Of a stretch of DNA of 19,228 bases, positions 1 to 9,327 are shown piece by piece; positions within the stretch are counted from its first letter, which is position 1; each line of letters starts with the position of its first letter. The notes below the pieces were generated by a model. That model made no database searches. It was not told where the DNA came from and saw nothing but the letters and a program-made list of their open reading frames with translations. Source of the stretch: Yinghuangia elevatio. Its GTDB lineage: Bacteria > Actinomycetota > Actinomycetes > Streptomycetales > Streptomycetaceae. A program made the translations under genes and the position numbers. Where the stretch lies: assembly GCF_040649515.1 (NCBI RefSeq), contig NZ_JBEZFP010000169.1:1-19228 (forward strand), read 5' to 3'.

Positions 1-19
1 TACGGGTGATTCGCCCGTA
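1..19 (-). terminator. Possible hairpin terminator after dxs
   Basis: TACGGG and CCCGTA form a 6-bp inverted repeat around a 7-nt loop, about 45 nt past the dxs stop codon. There is no T-tract. It lies at the window edge, so its full extent cannot be judged. Confidence 0.25.
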
Positions 20-62
20 CGCGCCGACTGCCTCGAACCAGATCCACCGCCCCCGTGCGCCG

Positions 63-2033
63 CTACGACGCGCGCTGCGCCGCCTCGTCGTCCGGGGCGA
101 CCGGCGGGACGGGCGGGACCGGCTGCACCGGCGAGACGCCGAGCCGCGCGACCTCCTCGACGACCTTGCGCGAGATGTCCTGCGCGTTCAGCCCGATGCG
201 GGCCAGGATCACCCCGGGCTTCGCGTGGTCCAGGAACTCCTGCGGAATGCCGAAGTCACGCAGCGGGACGTCCACCCCCGCGTCGCGCATGGCCTGCGCG
301 ATCGCCGAACCGACGCCGCCCGCGCGGCCGTTGTTCTCGATCGTGACCACGAGCCGGTGGCGGGCCGCCAGCCCAGGCAGCTCCGCGTCGACCGGCTTGA
401 CCCAGCGCGGGTCCACGACCGTCGACACGATGCCCTGGTCCGCGAGCCGGTCCGCGACCTGTACGCCGACCTCGGCCATCGCCCCGACCGTCACGATCAG
501 CACGTCGCCGGTCTCGCCGCCGCCGTTGCGCTCGGGACCCGTGCGCCGCAGCACGTCCATGCCGCCGATCCGGCCGACCGCGGCGACCTCGGGACCCACG
601 ATGCCCTTGGCGAAGCGCACCACGGTCGGTGCGTCGTCCACCTCCAGCGCCTCGCGCAGCTGCGCGCGCACCTGTGCGGCGTCGCGCGGCGCCGCGAGCC
701 GCAGCCCGGGCACCACCTGCAGGATCGACATGTCCCACATGCCGTTGTGGCTGGCCCCGTCGTCACCCGTCACACCGGCCCGGTCCAGGACGAACGTCAC
801 ACCGCACTTGTGCAGCGCGCAGTCCATGAGGACCTGGTCGAACGCCCGGTTCAGGAACGTCGCGTACACCGCGACCACCGGGTGCAGGCCGCCCAGCGCG
901 AGACCCGCGGCCGAGGTGACCGCGTGCTGCTCGGCGATGCCGACGTCGAACGTGCGGTCCGGGTAGGCCGCGGCGAACTTGTGCAGGCCGACCGGGATCA
1001 TCATGGCCGCGGTGATACCCACCACGTCCTGCCGCTCGGCCCCGACCTTGACCATCTCGTCGGCGAAGACCGAGGTCCAGGACGCACCCGCCGCCTTCGC
1101 GAGCGGCAGGCCGGTCTCCGGGTTGATGACGCCGACCGCATGGAACTGGTCGGCCTCGTCGTTGCGGGCCGGGTCGTAGCCGCGGCCCTTCTGGGTGAGG
1201 GCGTGCACGATGACCGGGCCGCCGAAGCCACGTGCCCTGCGCAGCGCCTGCTCGACCTGCTCGGTGTCGTGCCCGTCGACCGGGCCGATGTACTTGAGGC
1301 CGAGGTCCTCGAAAAGCCCCTGCGGGGCGACGAAGTCCTTCAGCCCCTTCTTGGCGCCGTGCAGGATGTCGTACACCGGGCCGCCGACGACGGGGGTGCG
1401 CCCGAGGACGCCCTTGCCCCAGTCGAGGAACCGCTCGTAGCCGCGCGTGGTGCGCAGGGTGGCGAGGTGGTTCGCGAGGCCGCCGGTGGTCGGGGCGTAC
1501 GAGCGCTCGTTGTCGTTGACGACGATGATCACCGGGCGGTCCTTGGCCGCCGCGATGTTGTTGAGCGCCTCCCAGGCCATGCCGCCGGTCAGCGCGCCGT
1601 CCCCGATGACCGCGACCACGTGCCGGTCGTCGAGGCCGCGGACCTGGTACGCCTTGGCGAAGCCGTCCGCGTAGGACAGCACCGTGGACGCGTGCGAGTT
1701 CTCGATGACGTCGTGCTCGGACTCGGCCTGGCTCGGGTAACCGGAGATGCCGCCCTCCTGACGCAGGGCGGTGAAGTCGTGGCGACCGGTGACGATCTTG
1801 TGGACGTAGCTCTGGTGGCCGGTGTCCCACAGGATCTTGTCGCGTGGCGAGTCGAATACGCGGTGCAGCGCAAGGGTGAGCTCCACTACCCCCAGGTTGG
1901 GGCCGAGGTGGCCCCCGGTCCTGGACACGGAGTCCACCAGGAATTCGCGGATCTCGCCTGCGAGCACGGTGAGCTGCTCGGGAGAGAGCGCCTTGAGATC
2001 ACGGGGTCCTCGAATGCTCTCCAGCAGGCCCAC
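63..2033 (-). CDS. dxs: 1-deoxy-D-xylulose-5-phosphate synthase (DXS)
   Basis: A cytosolic thiamine-diphosphate enzyme that condenses pyruvate with glyceraldehyde 3-phosphate to give DXP, the first step of the MEP isoprenoid pathway. The 656-residue product has the usual DXS length. It opens with the classic MGLLESIRGPRDLKAL start. The ThDP/Mg motif GDGALTGG lies at 144-151 with the following NDN at 173-175, and the catalytic-glutamate motif IAEQHA lies at 366-371. A transketolase-type pyrimidine domain and a C-terminal domain follow. The frame is open upstream to 2249, but GTG at 2033 is preceded by GAGGAGG at ideal spacing and begins at the conserved N-terminus, so I chose it. The C-terminus carries a short Pro/Val-rich tail (PVPPVPPV) beyond the conserved fold. 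The gene lies 142 nt behind xylH on the same strand and probably has its own promoter. The family assignment is firm; essentiality is inferred from pathway knowledge. Confidence 0.97.
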   Translation of the reverse strand: MGLLESIRGPRDLKALSPEQLTVLAGEIREFLVDSVSRTGGHLGPNLGVVELTLALHRVFDSPRDKILWDTGHQSYVHKIVTGRHDFTALRQEGGISGYPSQAESEHDVIENSHASTVLSYADGFAKAYQVRGLDDRHVVAVIGDGALTGGMAWEALNNIAAAKDRPVIIVVNDNERSYAPTTGGLANHLATLRTTRGYERFLDWGKGVLGRTPVVGGPVYDILHGAKKGLKDFVAPQGLFEDLGLKYIGPVDGHDTEQVEQALRRARGFGGPVIVHALTQKGRGYDPARNDEADQFHAVGVINPETGLPLAKAAGASWTSVFADEMVKVGAERQDVVGITAAMMIPVGLHKFAAAYPDRTFDVGIAEQHAVTSAAGLALGGLHPVVAVYATFLNRAFDQVLMDCALHKCGVTFVLDRAGVTGDDGASHNGMWDMSILQVVPGLRLAAPRDAAQVRAQLREALEVDDAPTVVRFAKGIVGPEVAAVGRIGGMDVLRRTGPERNGGGETGDVLIVTVGAMAEVGVQVADRLADQGIVSTVVDPRWVKPVDAELPGLAARHRLVVTIENNGRAGGVGSAIAQAMRDAGVDVPLRDFGIPQEFLDHAKPGVILARIGLNAQDISRKVVEEVARLGVSPVQPVPPVPPVAPDDEAAQRAS

Positions 2034-2098
2034 CCGTACCTCCTCAATCGGTCTGTCGCGGTCCTCGCCCGTCCCCCGGGCGGGAAACGCACTTATCG

Positions 2099-2130
2099 AG
2101 TCTAGACGCGAGAAAGGCCGCGCCTGGTTC
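2099..2130 (-). promoter_or_regulatory. Candidate dxs promoter
   Basis: On the minus strand TAGACT (2104-2099) resembles the actinomycete -10 hexamer. An overlapping ECF-like arrangement, GAACC-N17-CGTCTA, runs from 2130 to 2103. Either would give a leader of about 60 nt before the dxs GTG. No good -35 for the housekeeping sigma factor is visible, so this is a weak call. Confidence 0.3.
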
Positions 2131-2137
2131 GCCCCGG

Positions 2138-2153
2138 CGGACGGGCGCGTCCG
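2138..2153 (-). terminator. Hairpin between xylH and dxs
   Basis: CGGACG and CGTCCG pair around a GGCG loop, 22 nt past the xylH stop codon. It is a compact G+C hairpin without a T-tract. It may terminate or attenuate the xylFGH transcript before dxs. Confidence 0.35.
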
Positions 2154-2175
2154 GAAGAGGTGGCGATACCTGGCG

Positions 2176-3486
2176 TCAGGCCCGGCCGCTGGCCTTCTGG
2201 CTGCGCCGGGACACCGAGTCGAGGACCACGGCGGCGAGCAGGACGGCACCGGTGATCATCAGCTTGACCGAGGAGTCCACGGACTGCAGGTCCATGCCCG
2301 ACGAGATCGACCCGATGACCAGCATGCCCAGCAGTGCGGAGTACGTGGACCCGCGGCCGCCGAACAGGCTCGTGCCGCCGATGACCGCCGCCGCGATGGC
2401 GTTGGTCAGGACGTCGCCGGTGCCGGTGCTCTGGCCCGCCGAGACGATGCGGGACGCCGCGAAGACGCCGCCGAGCGCCGCCATGCCGGAGCAGATCATG
2501 AAGACCGAGATGCGGACGAACGTCACGTTGATGCCGGCGCGCCGGGCCGCCTCGATGCCCCCGCCGACCGCGTAGATCTGCCGACCGTAGCGGGTGCGGC
2601 GCAGGATGATGTCGCCGACCACCACGAAGGCGAGGAAGATCACCAGCGCGAGCGGCGTGCCGTACCACTGGTTGAGGACGTACGCGACGGCGAACGCGAT
2701 GATCGCGAGGATCGCGGTGCGCAGCGCGAGGTCCTGGATCGGGATGACCGGCAGGCCGGCCTTGGCCCGCCGCTCGTGCTCCAGGTAGCGCGTGACGGCG
2801 TAGATCGCCACGAGGACGCCGGCGATGGCGTAGCCGACCGCGACGTACTCGAAGTAGTAGCTGGTCAGCTTGTGGATGGTGCTGTTGTAGCGCAGGTTGA
2901 TGGTGCCCTGGTCGCCCAGGATGTAGAGCTGGAGGCCCTGCCACCCGATCAGGCCGGCGAGGGTCACGACGAACGCGGGCACGCCGATCTTCGCGAAGAA
3001 GAAGCCGTGCAGGAGGCCGATCAGCACGCCGACCACGACGGCTGCGATGATCGCCTCGACGTCGCCCCAGCCGTGCTTGATGTTGAGGACGGCGAGGACC
3101 GCCGAACTGACGCCGCTCACCGAGCCGATCGAGAGGTCGATCTCGCCGAGGAGCAGGACCCAGACGATGCCGACCGCGATGAGCCCGGTCGAGGCGATCT
3201 GGATGGAGAGGTTCGAGAGGTTCTGCGCCGACAGGAAGCGGTCGTTGAGCGACTGGAAGACGATCCAGATGACGATGAGGCCGAAGATGACCGGCAGGGA
3301 ACCGAGTTCGCCGCCCTTGACGCGGCGCTTGAACTCCGAGAAGTAGCCGCTGAAGCCCTGCTGGCGCATCACCAGGCGCGGGTCGACCTGGGCGACCGCG
3401 GCGGCCGGCGGGACGACCGCCCCGGCGGGCTCGGGCTGCTCGGGCTGGTTCCGCGTCGAGCCGGTGCCGGTGTCCTTGTCGCTCAC
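2176..3486 (-). CDS. xylH: Sugar (xylose-type) ABC transporter permease
   Basis: Integral membrane subunit of a ribose/xylose-class importer of the CUT2 type. The 436-residue protein has a hydrophilic Pro/Ala-rich cytoplasmic N-terminus (about 1-60), then many hydrophobic segments from about residue 65 to 425. The family motif GEIDLSIGSVSG is at 114-125. The cytoplasmic coupling loop YGRQIYAVGGGIEAARRAGI is around 300-319. The late motif GGTSLFGGRGS is at 370-380. The start is GTG at 3486, whose GTGA overlaps the TGA stop of the upstream ATPase gene by 4 nt, indicating translational coupling. The subunit would form a homodimeric channel with XylG on the cytoplasmic face and XylF outside. The xylose assignment rests on gene order and resemblance to the S. 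coelicolor xylFGH operon as I remember it. Another pentose or related sugar is possible. Confidence 0.9.
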   Translation of the reverse strand: MSDKDTGTGSTRNQPEQPEPAGAVVPPAAAVAQVDPRLVMRQQGFSGYFSEFKRRVKGGELGSLPVIFGLIVIWIVFQSLNDRFLSAQNLSNLSIQIASTGLIAVGIVWVLLLGEIDLSIGSVSGVSSAVLAVLNIKHGWGDVEAIIAAVVVGVLIGLLHGFFFAKIGVPAFVVTLAGLIGWQGLQLYILGDQGTINLRYNSTIHKLTSYYFEYVAVGYAIAGVLVAIYAVTRYLEHERRAKAGLPVIPIQDLALRTAILAIIAFAVAYVLNQWYGTPLALVIFLAFVVVGDIILRRTRYGRQIYAVGGGIEAARRAGINVTFVRISVFMICSGMAALGGVFAASRIVSAGQSTGTGDVLTNAIAAAVIGGTSLFGGRGSTYSALLGMLVIGSISSGMDLQSVDSSVKLMITGAVLLAAVVLDSVSRRSQKASGRA

Positions 3487-4460
3487 AGCTGCTCACCCCT
3501 GTCCTGCGCGCCGCCGCTCTGTTCGCCGCCGCCCTGTTCGCCCCCGTCCTGCCCGCCGCCGCCTTGCTCGCCGCTCTTGCGGGCCTGGCGCCGCGACACC
3601 GCGTTGTCCGTGGCTCCGGTGATCGCCGCGAGGAGTTCCTCGCGCGTGACCGTGCGTACGTCGAACACCCCGTTGTTGCGGCCCAGCCGCAGCACCGCGA
3701 TGCGGTCCGCGACGGCCAGCACGTCGTCCATGTTGTGGCTGATGAGGATCACGCCGAGGCCGCGCTCGCGCAGGCGCTCGATCAGGTCGAGGACCTGCGC
3801 GGTCTGCTCGACGCCGAGGGCGGCGGTCGGCTCGTCCAGCATCACGACCTTGGGCTCGCCGAGCAGCGAGCGGGAGATCGCGACGGTCTGCCGCTGCCCG
3901 CCGGACAGCGACGCGACGGGGATGCGCACGCTGGGGATCTTGACCGACAGGGTCGTCAGCAGCTCGGTCGCCTGCTTCTCCATGCCGACCTCGTCGAGCA
4001 GCAGCCCGCGGCGCAGTTCGCGGCCGAGGAAGAGGTTGGCGACGACGTCGAGGTTGTCGCACAGCGCGAGGTCCTGGTAGACGGTCGCGATGCCGAGGGA
4101 CTGCGCCTCGTGCGGCCTGGGGATGGCGACCTGGCGGCCCTCCCAGGTGATCCGGCCGCCGTCCGGCGGCCCGACGCCCGCGATCACCTTGATGAGCGTC
4201 GACTTGCCCGCGCCGTTGTCGCCGACCAGTGCGACCACCTCGCCGGGGTGCACGTCGAGGTCGACGTCGCTGAGCGCCTGGACCGCGCCGTACCGCTTGG
4301 AGACGCCGCGCAGCGACAGGACCGGGGCGCCGGCGCCGCGCGCCTCGCCGGGGTTGCCGCCGGAAGTCCCGCGTGGGGTACCGGCGTCGCCTGCACTGCC
4401 GGGCTTGCCCAACTTGCCGGGCTCACCGGAGTCACCGGGGGTGCCGAGAGTGTCCGTCAT
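3483..4460 (-). CDS. xylG: Sugar ABC transporter ATP-binding protein, single ABC domain
   Basis: Cytoplasmic ATPase that powers sugar import with XylH and XylF. It has one ABC domain, not the tandem pair of RbsA/E. coli XylG, a form common in actinomycetes. The Walker A motif GDNGAGKST is at 80-88, the signature LSGGQ at 185-189, Walker B VVMLDEP at 205-211, and the switch histidine is H242. The ATG at 4460 has AGGAGG 5 nt upstream, overlapping the xylF stop, so the long N-terminal extension is probably translated. Residues 6-29 are eight consecutive Gly-X-Y triplets, a collagen-like pattern. Residues 296-325 are a Gly/Glu/Gln-rich tail built from imperfect GGEQ units. Both ends lie outside the ABC fold and look like disordered linkers. 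The stop overlaps the xylH start by 4 nt. Confidence 0.93.
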   Translation of the reverse strand: MTDTLGTPGDSGEPGKLGKPGSAGDAGTPRGTSGGNPGEARGAGAPVLSLRGVSKRYGAVQALSDVDLDVHPGEVVALVGDNGAGKSTLIKVIAGVGPPDGGRITWEGRQVAIPRPHEAQSLGIATVYQDLALCDNLDVVANLFLGRELRRGLLLDEVGMEKQATELLTTLSVKIPSVRIPVASLSGGQRQTVAISRSLLGEPKVVMLDEPTAALGVEQTAQVLDLIERLRERGLGVILISHNMDDVLAVADRIAVLRLGRNNGVFDVRTVTREELLAAITGATDNAVSRRQARKSGEQGGGGQDGGEQGGGEQSGGAQDRGEQL

Positions 4461-4469
4461 GTCCGCCTC

Positions 4470-5597
4470 CTAACCCAGGCCCGCGGTCTTGCACGCGGCC
4501 GCGTACTCGGGCGTGCAGATCTCCGAGACCGTGTAGTAGGGCTTCTTCGCGACGGTGTCCTTGACGTTGTTCCTCGTCACCGGGACGGGGGTGAGGATCG
4601 TCGCGTCCACCTCGACGGTGCCGTTGTCCTTCTTCTGGTCGGCGCCCTCGAACTTCTCGCCGATCGCGGCCGCGATCGCCATGCCGGCCGCCGTCTCGGC
4701 CTCCGGCTGGTACGGCTTGAACACCGTCATGTACTGGTCGCCCGAGATGATCCGCTGGATCGCGGCGAGTTCGGCGTCCTGGCCGGTCACCGGCGGCACG
4801 GGATTGAAGCCCGCCGCCTTGAGCGCGGCGATCGACCCGCCCGCCATGCCGTCGTTGGCCACGTAGACGCCGACCACTTTGCCGGGGCCGCCGAGGGCCG
4901 TGATGGCCTGCTCGGTCTCCTCTTGGGCCTTGTTGTTGGACCAGTCGGGGGTGTCGTACTCGCGCCCGATGATCACCTGGCCGTCGAGGGCCAGGTGCGC
5001 GCCGCGTTTGTACTCGCCGGCATTGGGGTCGGTGGGCGAGCCGTTGATCATGATGATCGGCGCCCGCTTGGCGTCGCCGCCGCGCTTGATCGCCTCCAGC
5101 AGCGCCTCGCCCTGCATCTTGCCGACGGTCTCGTTGTCGAACGAGACGTAGCCGGTGATCGGGCCTTCGGCGAGGCGGTCATACGCGATGACCGGGACGT
5201 TCTTGGACTTGGCCGAATTGACGATCGCCGCCGCGGCCTTGGTGTCGACGGCGTCGAGCACCAGCACGTTCACGCCGTTGGTCAGCATCGCCTCGGCCTG
5301 CTGCTGCTGGGTGTTGGTCTGCTGCTGGGCGTTGGCGTACTGGACCTCGCACTTGGGGCACAGCTCGTTGACCTTGGCCTCGAAGAACGGCTTGTCGAAC
5401 CGCTCGTAGCGCGCCGTCTTGTTCTCCGGCAGCAGCAGCCCGACCTTGAAGCCCTTGTCGACGGTGAGTCCGGTGCCGCCACTGCCACCGCCCTGGTCGG
5501 CCTTCTCGGCCTGCTTGGCCTTGCCGCATGCGCCCACGCCGAACACGAGGGCCGCGGCGATGCCGAGCACCGCCATCGGTCGAAGCACCGTCTTCAC
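4470..5597 (-). CDS. xylF: Xylose-type sugar-binding lipoprotein
   Basis: Extracytoplasmic receptor of the importer, of periplasmic-binding-protein type 1 (family 4, sugar). It is 375 residues long. A signal peptide at 1-23 ends in the lipobox VGAC with C24 as the lipidated cysteine, followed by a Gly/Ser-rich linker. The mature domain starts FKVGLLLPENKTARYERFD and contains the hallmark NGVNVLVLDAVDTKAAA and VPVIAYDRL stretches and the late VTGQDAELAAIQRI motif. A CPKC pair follows the first helix. The start is GTG at 5597 with AGGAGG 5 nt upstream. That Shine-Dalgarno sequence can pair with an upstream CCTCCT in a strong leader hairpin. The gene heads the xylFGH unit. No regulator gene is adjacent here, unlike the arrangement I recall in S. 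coelicolor. The sugar specificity is inferred. Confidence 0.92.
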   Translation of the reverse strand: MKTVLRPMAVLGIAAALVFGVGACGKAKQAEKADQGGGSGGTGLTVDKGFKVGLLLPENKTARYERFDKPFFEAKVNELCPKCEVQYANAQQQTNTQQQQAEAMLTNGVNVLVLDAVDTKAAAAIVNSAKSKNVPVIAYDRLAEGPITGYVSFDNETVGKMQGEALLEAIKRGGDAKRAPIIMINGSPTDPNAGEYKRGAHLALDGQVIIGREYDTPDWSNNKAQEETEQAITALGGPGKVVGVYVANDGMAGGSIAALKAAGFNPVPPVTGQDAELAAIQRIISGDQYMTVFKPYQPEAETAAGMAIAAAIGEKFEGADQKKDNGTVEVDATILTPVPVTRNNVKDTVAKKPYYTVSEICTPEYAAACKTAGLG

Positions 5598-5599
5598 GT

Positions 5600-5635
5600 G
5601 GGCCTCCTGAAAACGAGGGGTTTCCGAGGAGGCCC
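5600..5635 (-). promoter_or_regulatory. Leader hairpin sequestering the xylF Shine-Dalgarno
   Basis: In the xylF mRNA, GGGCCTCCT (5635-5627) is perfectly complementary to AGGAGGCCC (5608-5600), which contains the xylF Shine-Dalgarno. The inner segments GGAAAC (5625-5620) and GTTTTC (5614-5609) extend the stem with one G-U pair, leaving a CCCTC loop and one bulged C. This gives about 15 bp ending 2 nt before the GTG start. The pairing is seen directly; translational control is inferred. Confidence 0.6.
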
Positions 5636-5677
5636 TTGCCCGGCATCGGCTACGAAGAGTTACAAATAGGACTTATT

Positions 5678-5692
5678 CCACCCGTTTGGTGG
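5678..5692. promoter_or_regulatory. Short inverted repeat in an A/T-richer xylF upstream segment
   Basis: CCACC and GGTGG flank a 5-nt centre. They sit beside the only A/T-rich stretch of this gap (about 5655-5678, including AAATAGGACTTATT). The segment is the likeliest place for the xylF promoter and a repressor site. No convincing -10/-35 pair could be fixed. Confidence 0.25.
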
Positions 5693-5733
5693 CGTCCCAC
5701 CTGGCCTGACAGCACATGGTCACGACTCGTCCA

Positions 5734-5769
5734 CACAGAGCCTGCGTACCCAAGTACGCAGGCTCTGTG
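5734..5769. repeat. Perfect 16-bp inverted repeat between divergent genes
   Basis: CACAGAGCCTGCGTAC is followed by CCAA and then its exact reverse complement GTACGCAGGCTCTGTG. The RNA of either strand would fold into a 16-bp stem with a 4-nt loop. It ends 2 nt before the ATG at 5772 and lies about 140 bp upstream of xylF. It looks like an intrinsic terminator, but the flanking genes diverge, so a normal terminator role is odd. It may be a leftover terminator, an operator or an insulating element. Confidence 0.8.
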
Positions 5770-5771
5770 CC

Positions 5772-6236
5772 ATGATCGAACATGTGAGCGAATCCAGGTC
5801 CGATGCCACCCCCCGACCCGCCTGGGAGCAGCCCGGGCGCTTCGAGCGGGCCGCCGCGGGCCGGACCGGGCAGGACGGGGTCGTACCGCCCGGGTGGCCG
5901 CACGGGGTACGCCCTCCCGGCGCACCCGACTGGGAGCGGACCGCCGTCGCCTGGCTCTACGACCTGTGCCCGCCGGGCTACCGCCGCCACGACGTCCTCC
6001 GGCGCCACCCGCCCCTGCTCGCCCGGATGGCCCGCCAGCACGTCGAGGCGGCGCTCCAGGCGGCCCGCCACGGCTACGGCACGGCCCGGGCCGACCTGCG
6101 CGACGTCGACGCCCACACCGTCGAGGCCGTCATGCGGATGTACGAGTACGAGGGCTCCAAGACCGCCGCACTGGAACGCGAAGTCCGCCTCGTCGAAGAG
6201 GCCTTGCAGGGCAAACGCTGGAACCCCCGCCTCTGA
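5772..6236 (+). CDS. Conserved-looking hypothetical protein, helical
   Basis: A soluble 154-residue protein with no signal peptide or membrane segment. The first 50 residues are Pro/Gly/Arg-rich and probably disordered. From about residue 53 (DWERTAVAWLYDLCPPGYRRHDVL) the sequence looks mostly alpha-helical. It ends in a Glu/Arg/Leu-rich helix and a short WNPRL tail. I do not recognise a named domain. Third codon positions are strongly G/C, supporting coding. No clear Shine-Dalgarno precedes the ATG at 5772. A GTG at 5784 is an alternative in-frame start and might be leaderless, since CATGAT sits just upstream at 5771-5776. The gene lies directly behind the 16-bp inverted repeat and converges on acnA through a shared terminator. 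Its function is unknown. Confidence 0.75.
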   Translation: MIEHVSESRSDATPRPAWEQPGRFERAAAGRTGQDGVVPPGWPHGVRPPGAPDWERTAVAWLYDLCPPGYRRHDVLRRHPPLLARMARQHVEAALQAARHGYGTARADLRDVDAHTVEAVMRMYEYEGSKTAALEREVRLVEEALQGKRWNPRL

Positions 6237-6264
6237 CCGGCGCGTTCGCCTGCACGGCAGGCGG

Positions 6265-6299
6265 AAGGGCCGCCTCCCCGGGGTGGGGAGACGGCCCTT
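6265..6299. terminator. Strong bidirectional terminator between convergent genes
   Basis: AAGGGCCG (6265-6272) pairs with CGGCCCTT (6292-6299), and inside it CTCCCC (6274-6279) pairs with GGGGAG (6285-6290). One C/A mismatch and a GGGGT loop complete it. It is 14 bp in all, followed by TTT-type ends on the plus strand. It sits between the stop codons of the 5772-6236 gene and acnA and serves both. Confidence 0.85.
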
Positions 6300-6360
6300 T
6301 CGGTGTCGGTGCGGCGGGACTGCTCAGTTGCTCAGCCGCTCAAGTGCCCGTGCGGATCGG

Positions 6361-9072
<2,712 letters not shown>

Positions 9073-9136
9073 GACTGCTCCTATCTCGGTTCCACGGCCG
9101 GCACCCTGAGCGGCCGGCGGCGGGGGCCCTACGGTT

Positions 9137-9154
9137 TATCTTGACGTCGAGACA
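9137..9154. promoter_or_regulatory. Imperfect palindrome in the acnA upstream region
   Basis: TATCTTGACGTCGAGACA is an 18-bp imperfect palindrome in which 6 of 8 positions match in each half around CG. It lies 65-82 bp upstream of the acnA start codon. It resembles a MarR-type operator. I recall that TamR, a MarR-family protein, controls aconitase genes in Streptomyces, so it is a plausible binder. On the minus strand TTGTCT overlaps its edge and could serve as a -35. Confidence 0.45.
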
Positions 9155-9327
9155 ACTCTACTCTACGCGTCCCCTGCTGTGCCCCTACCCCCGTTGCCGT
9201 GTGTCACCAGGTCCGAACCGGGGCAGAACCGCTCCCGAGCCGGGCCCGCGGCGGCTCGGAGGGGCGTGCCAATGCGGGAGGTGCGCCCTACGATGCGCGC
9301 ACCGGGCCACACCATCAGGGGGCTGCC

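Noticed and set aside
6..2105. A long open frame of 699 codons on the strand opposite dxs.
   Set aside because: It is an Arg/Asp/Val-rich mirror of a G+C-rich gene, with no domain or ribosome site.
2034..2249. N-terminal extension of DXS in the same frame up to 2249.
   Set aside because: The conserved N-terminus and an ideal ribosome site both place the start at 2033, and the extension would overlap xylH.
2102..3496. An alternative minus-strand frame over xylH.
   Set aside because: Arg/His/Pro-rich shadow of the permease frame, which has clear membrane helices and family motifs.
63..5597. The possibility that dxs and xylFGH form a functional pentose-to-isoprenoid operon.
   Set aside because: DXS uses pyruvate and glyceraldehyde phosphate, not xylose. 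The 142-nt gap has a hairpin and a promoter candidate, and the adjacency looks like inherited gene order.
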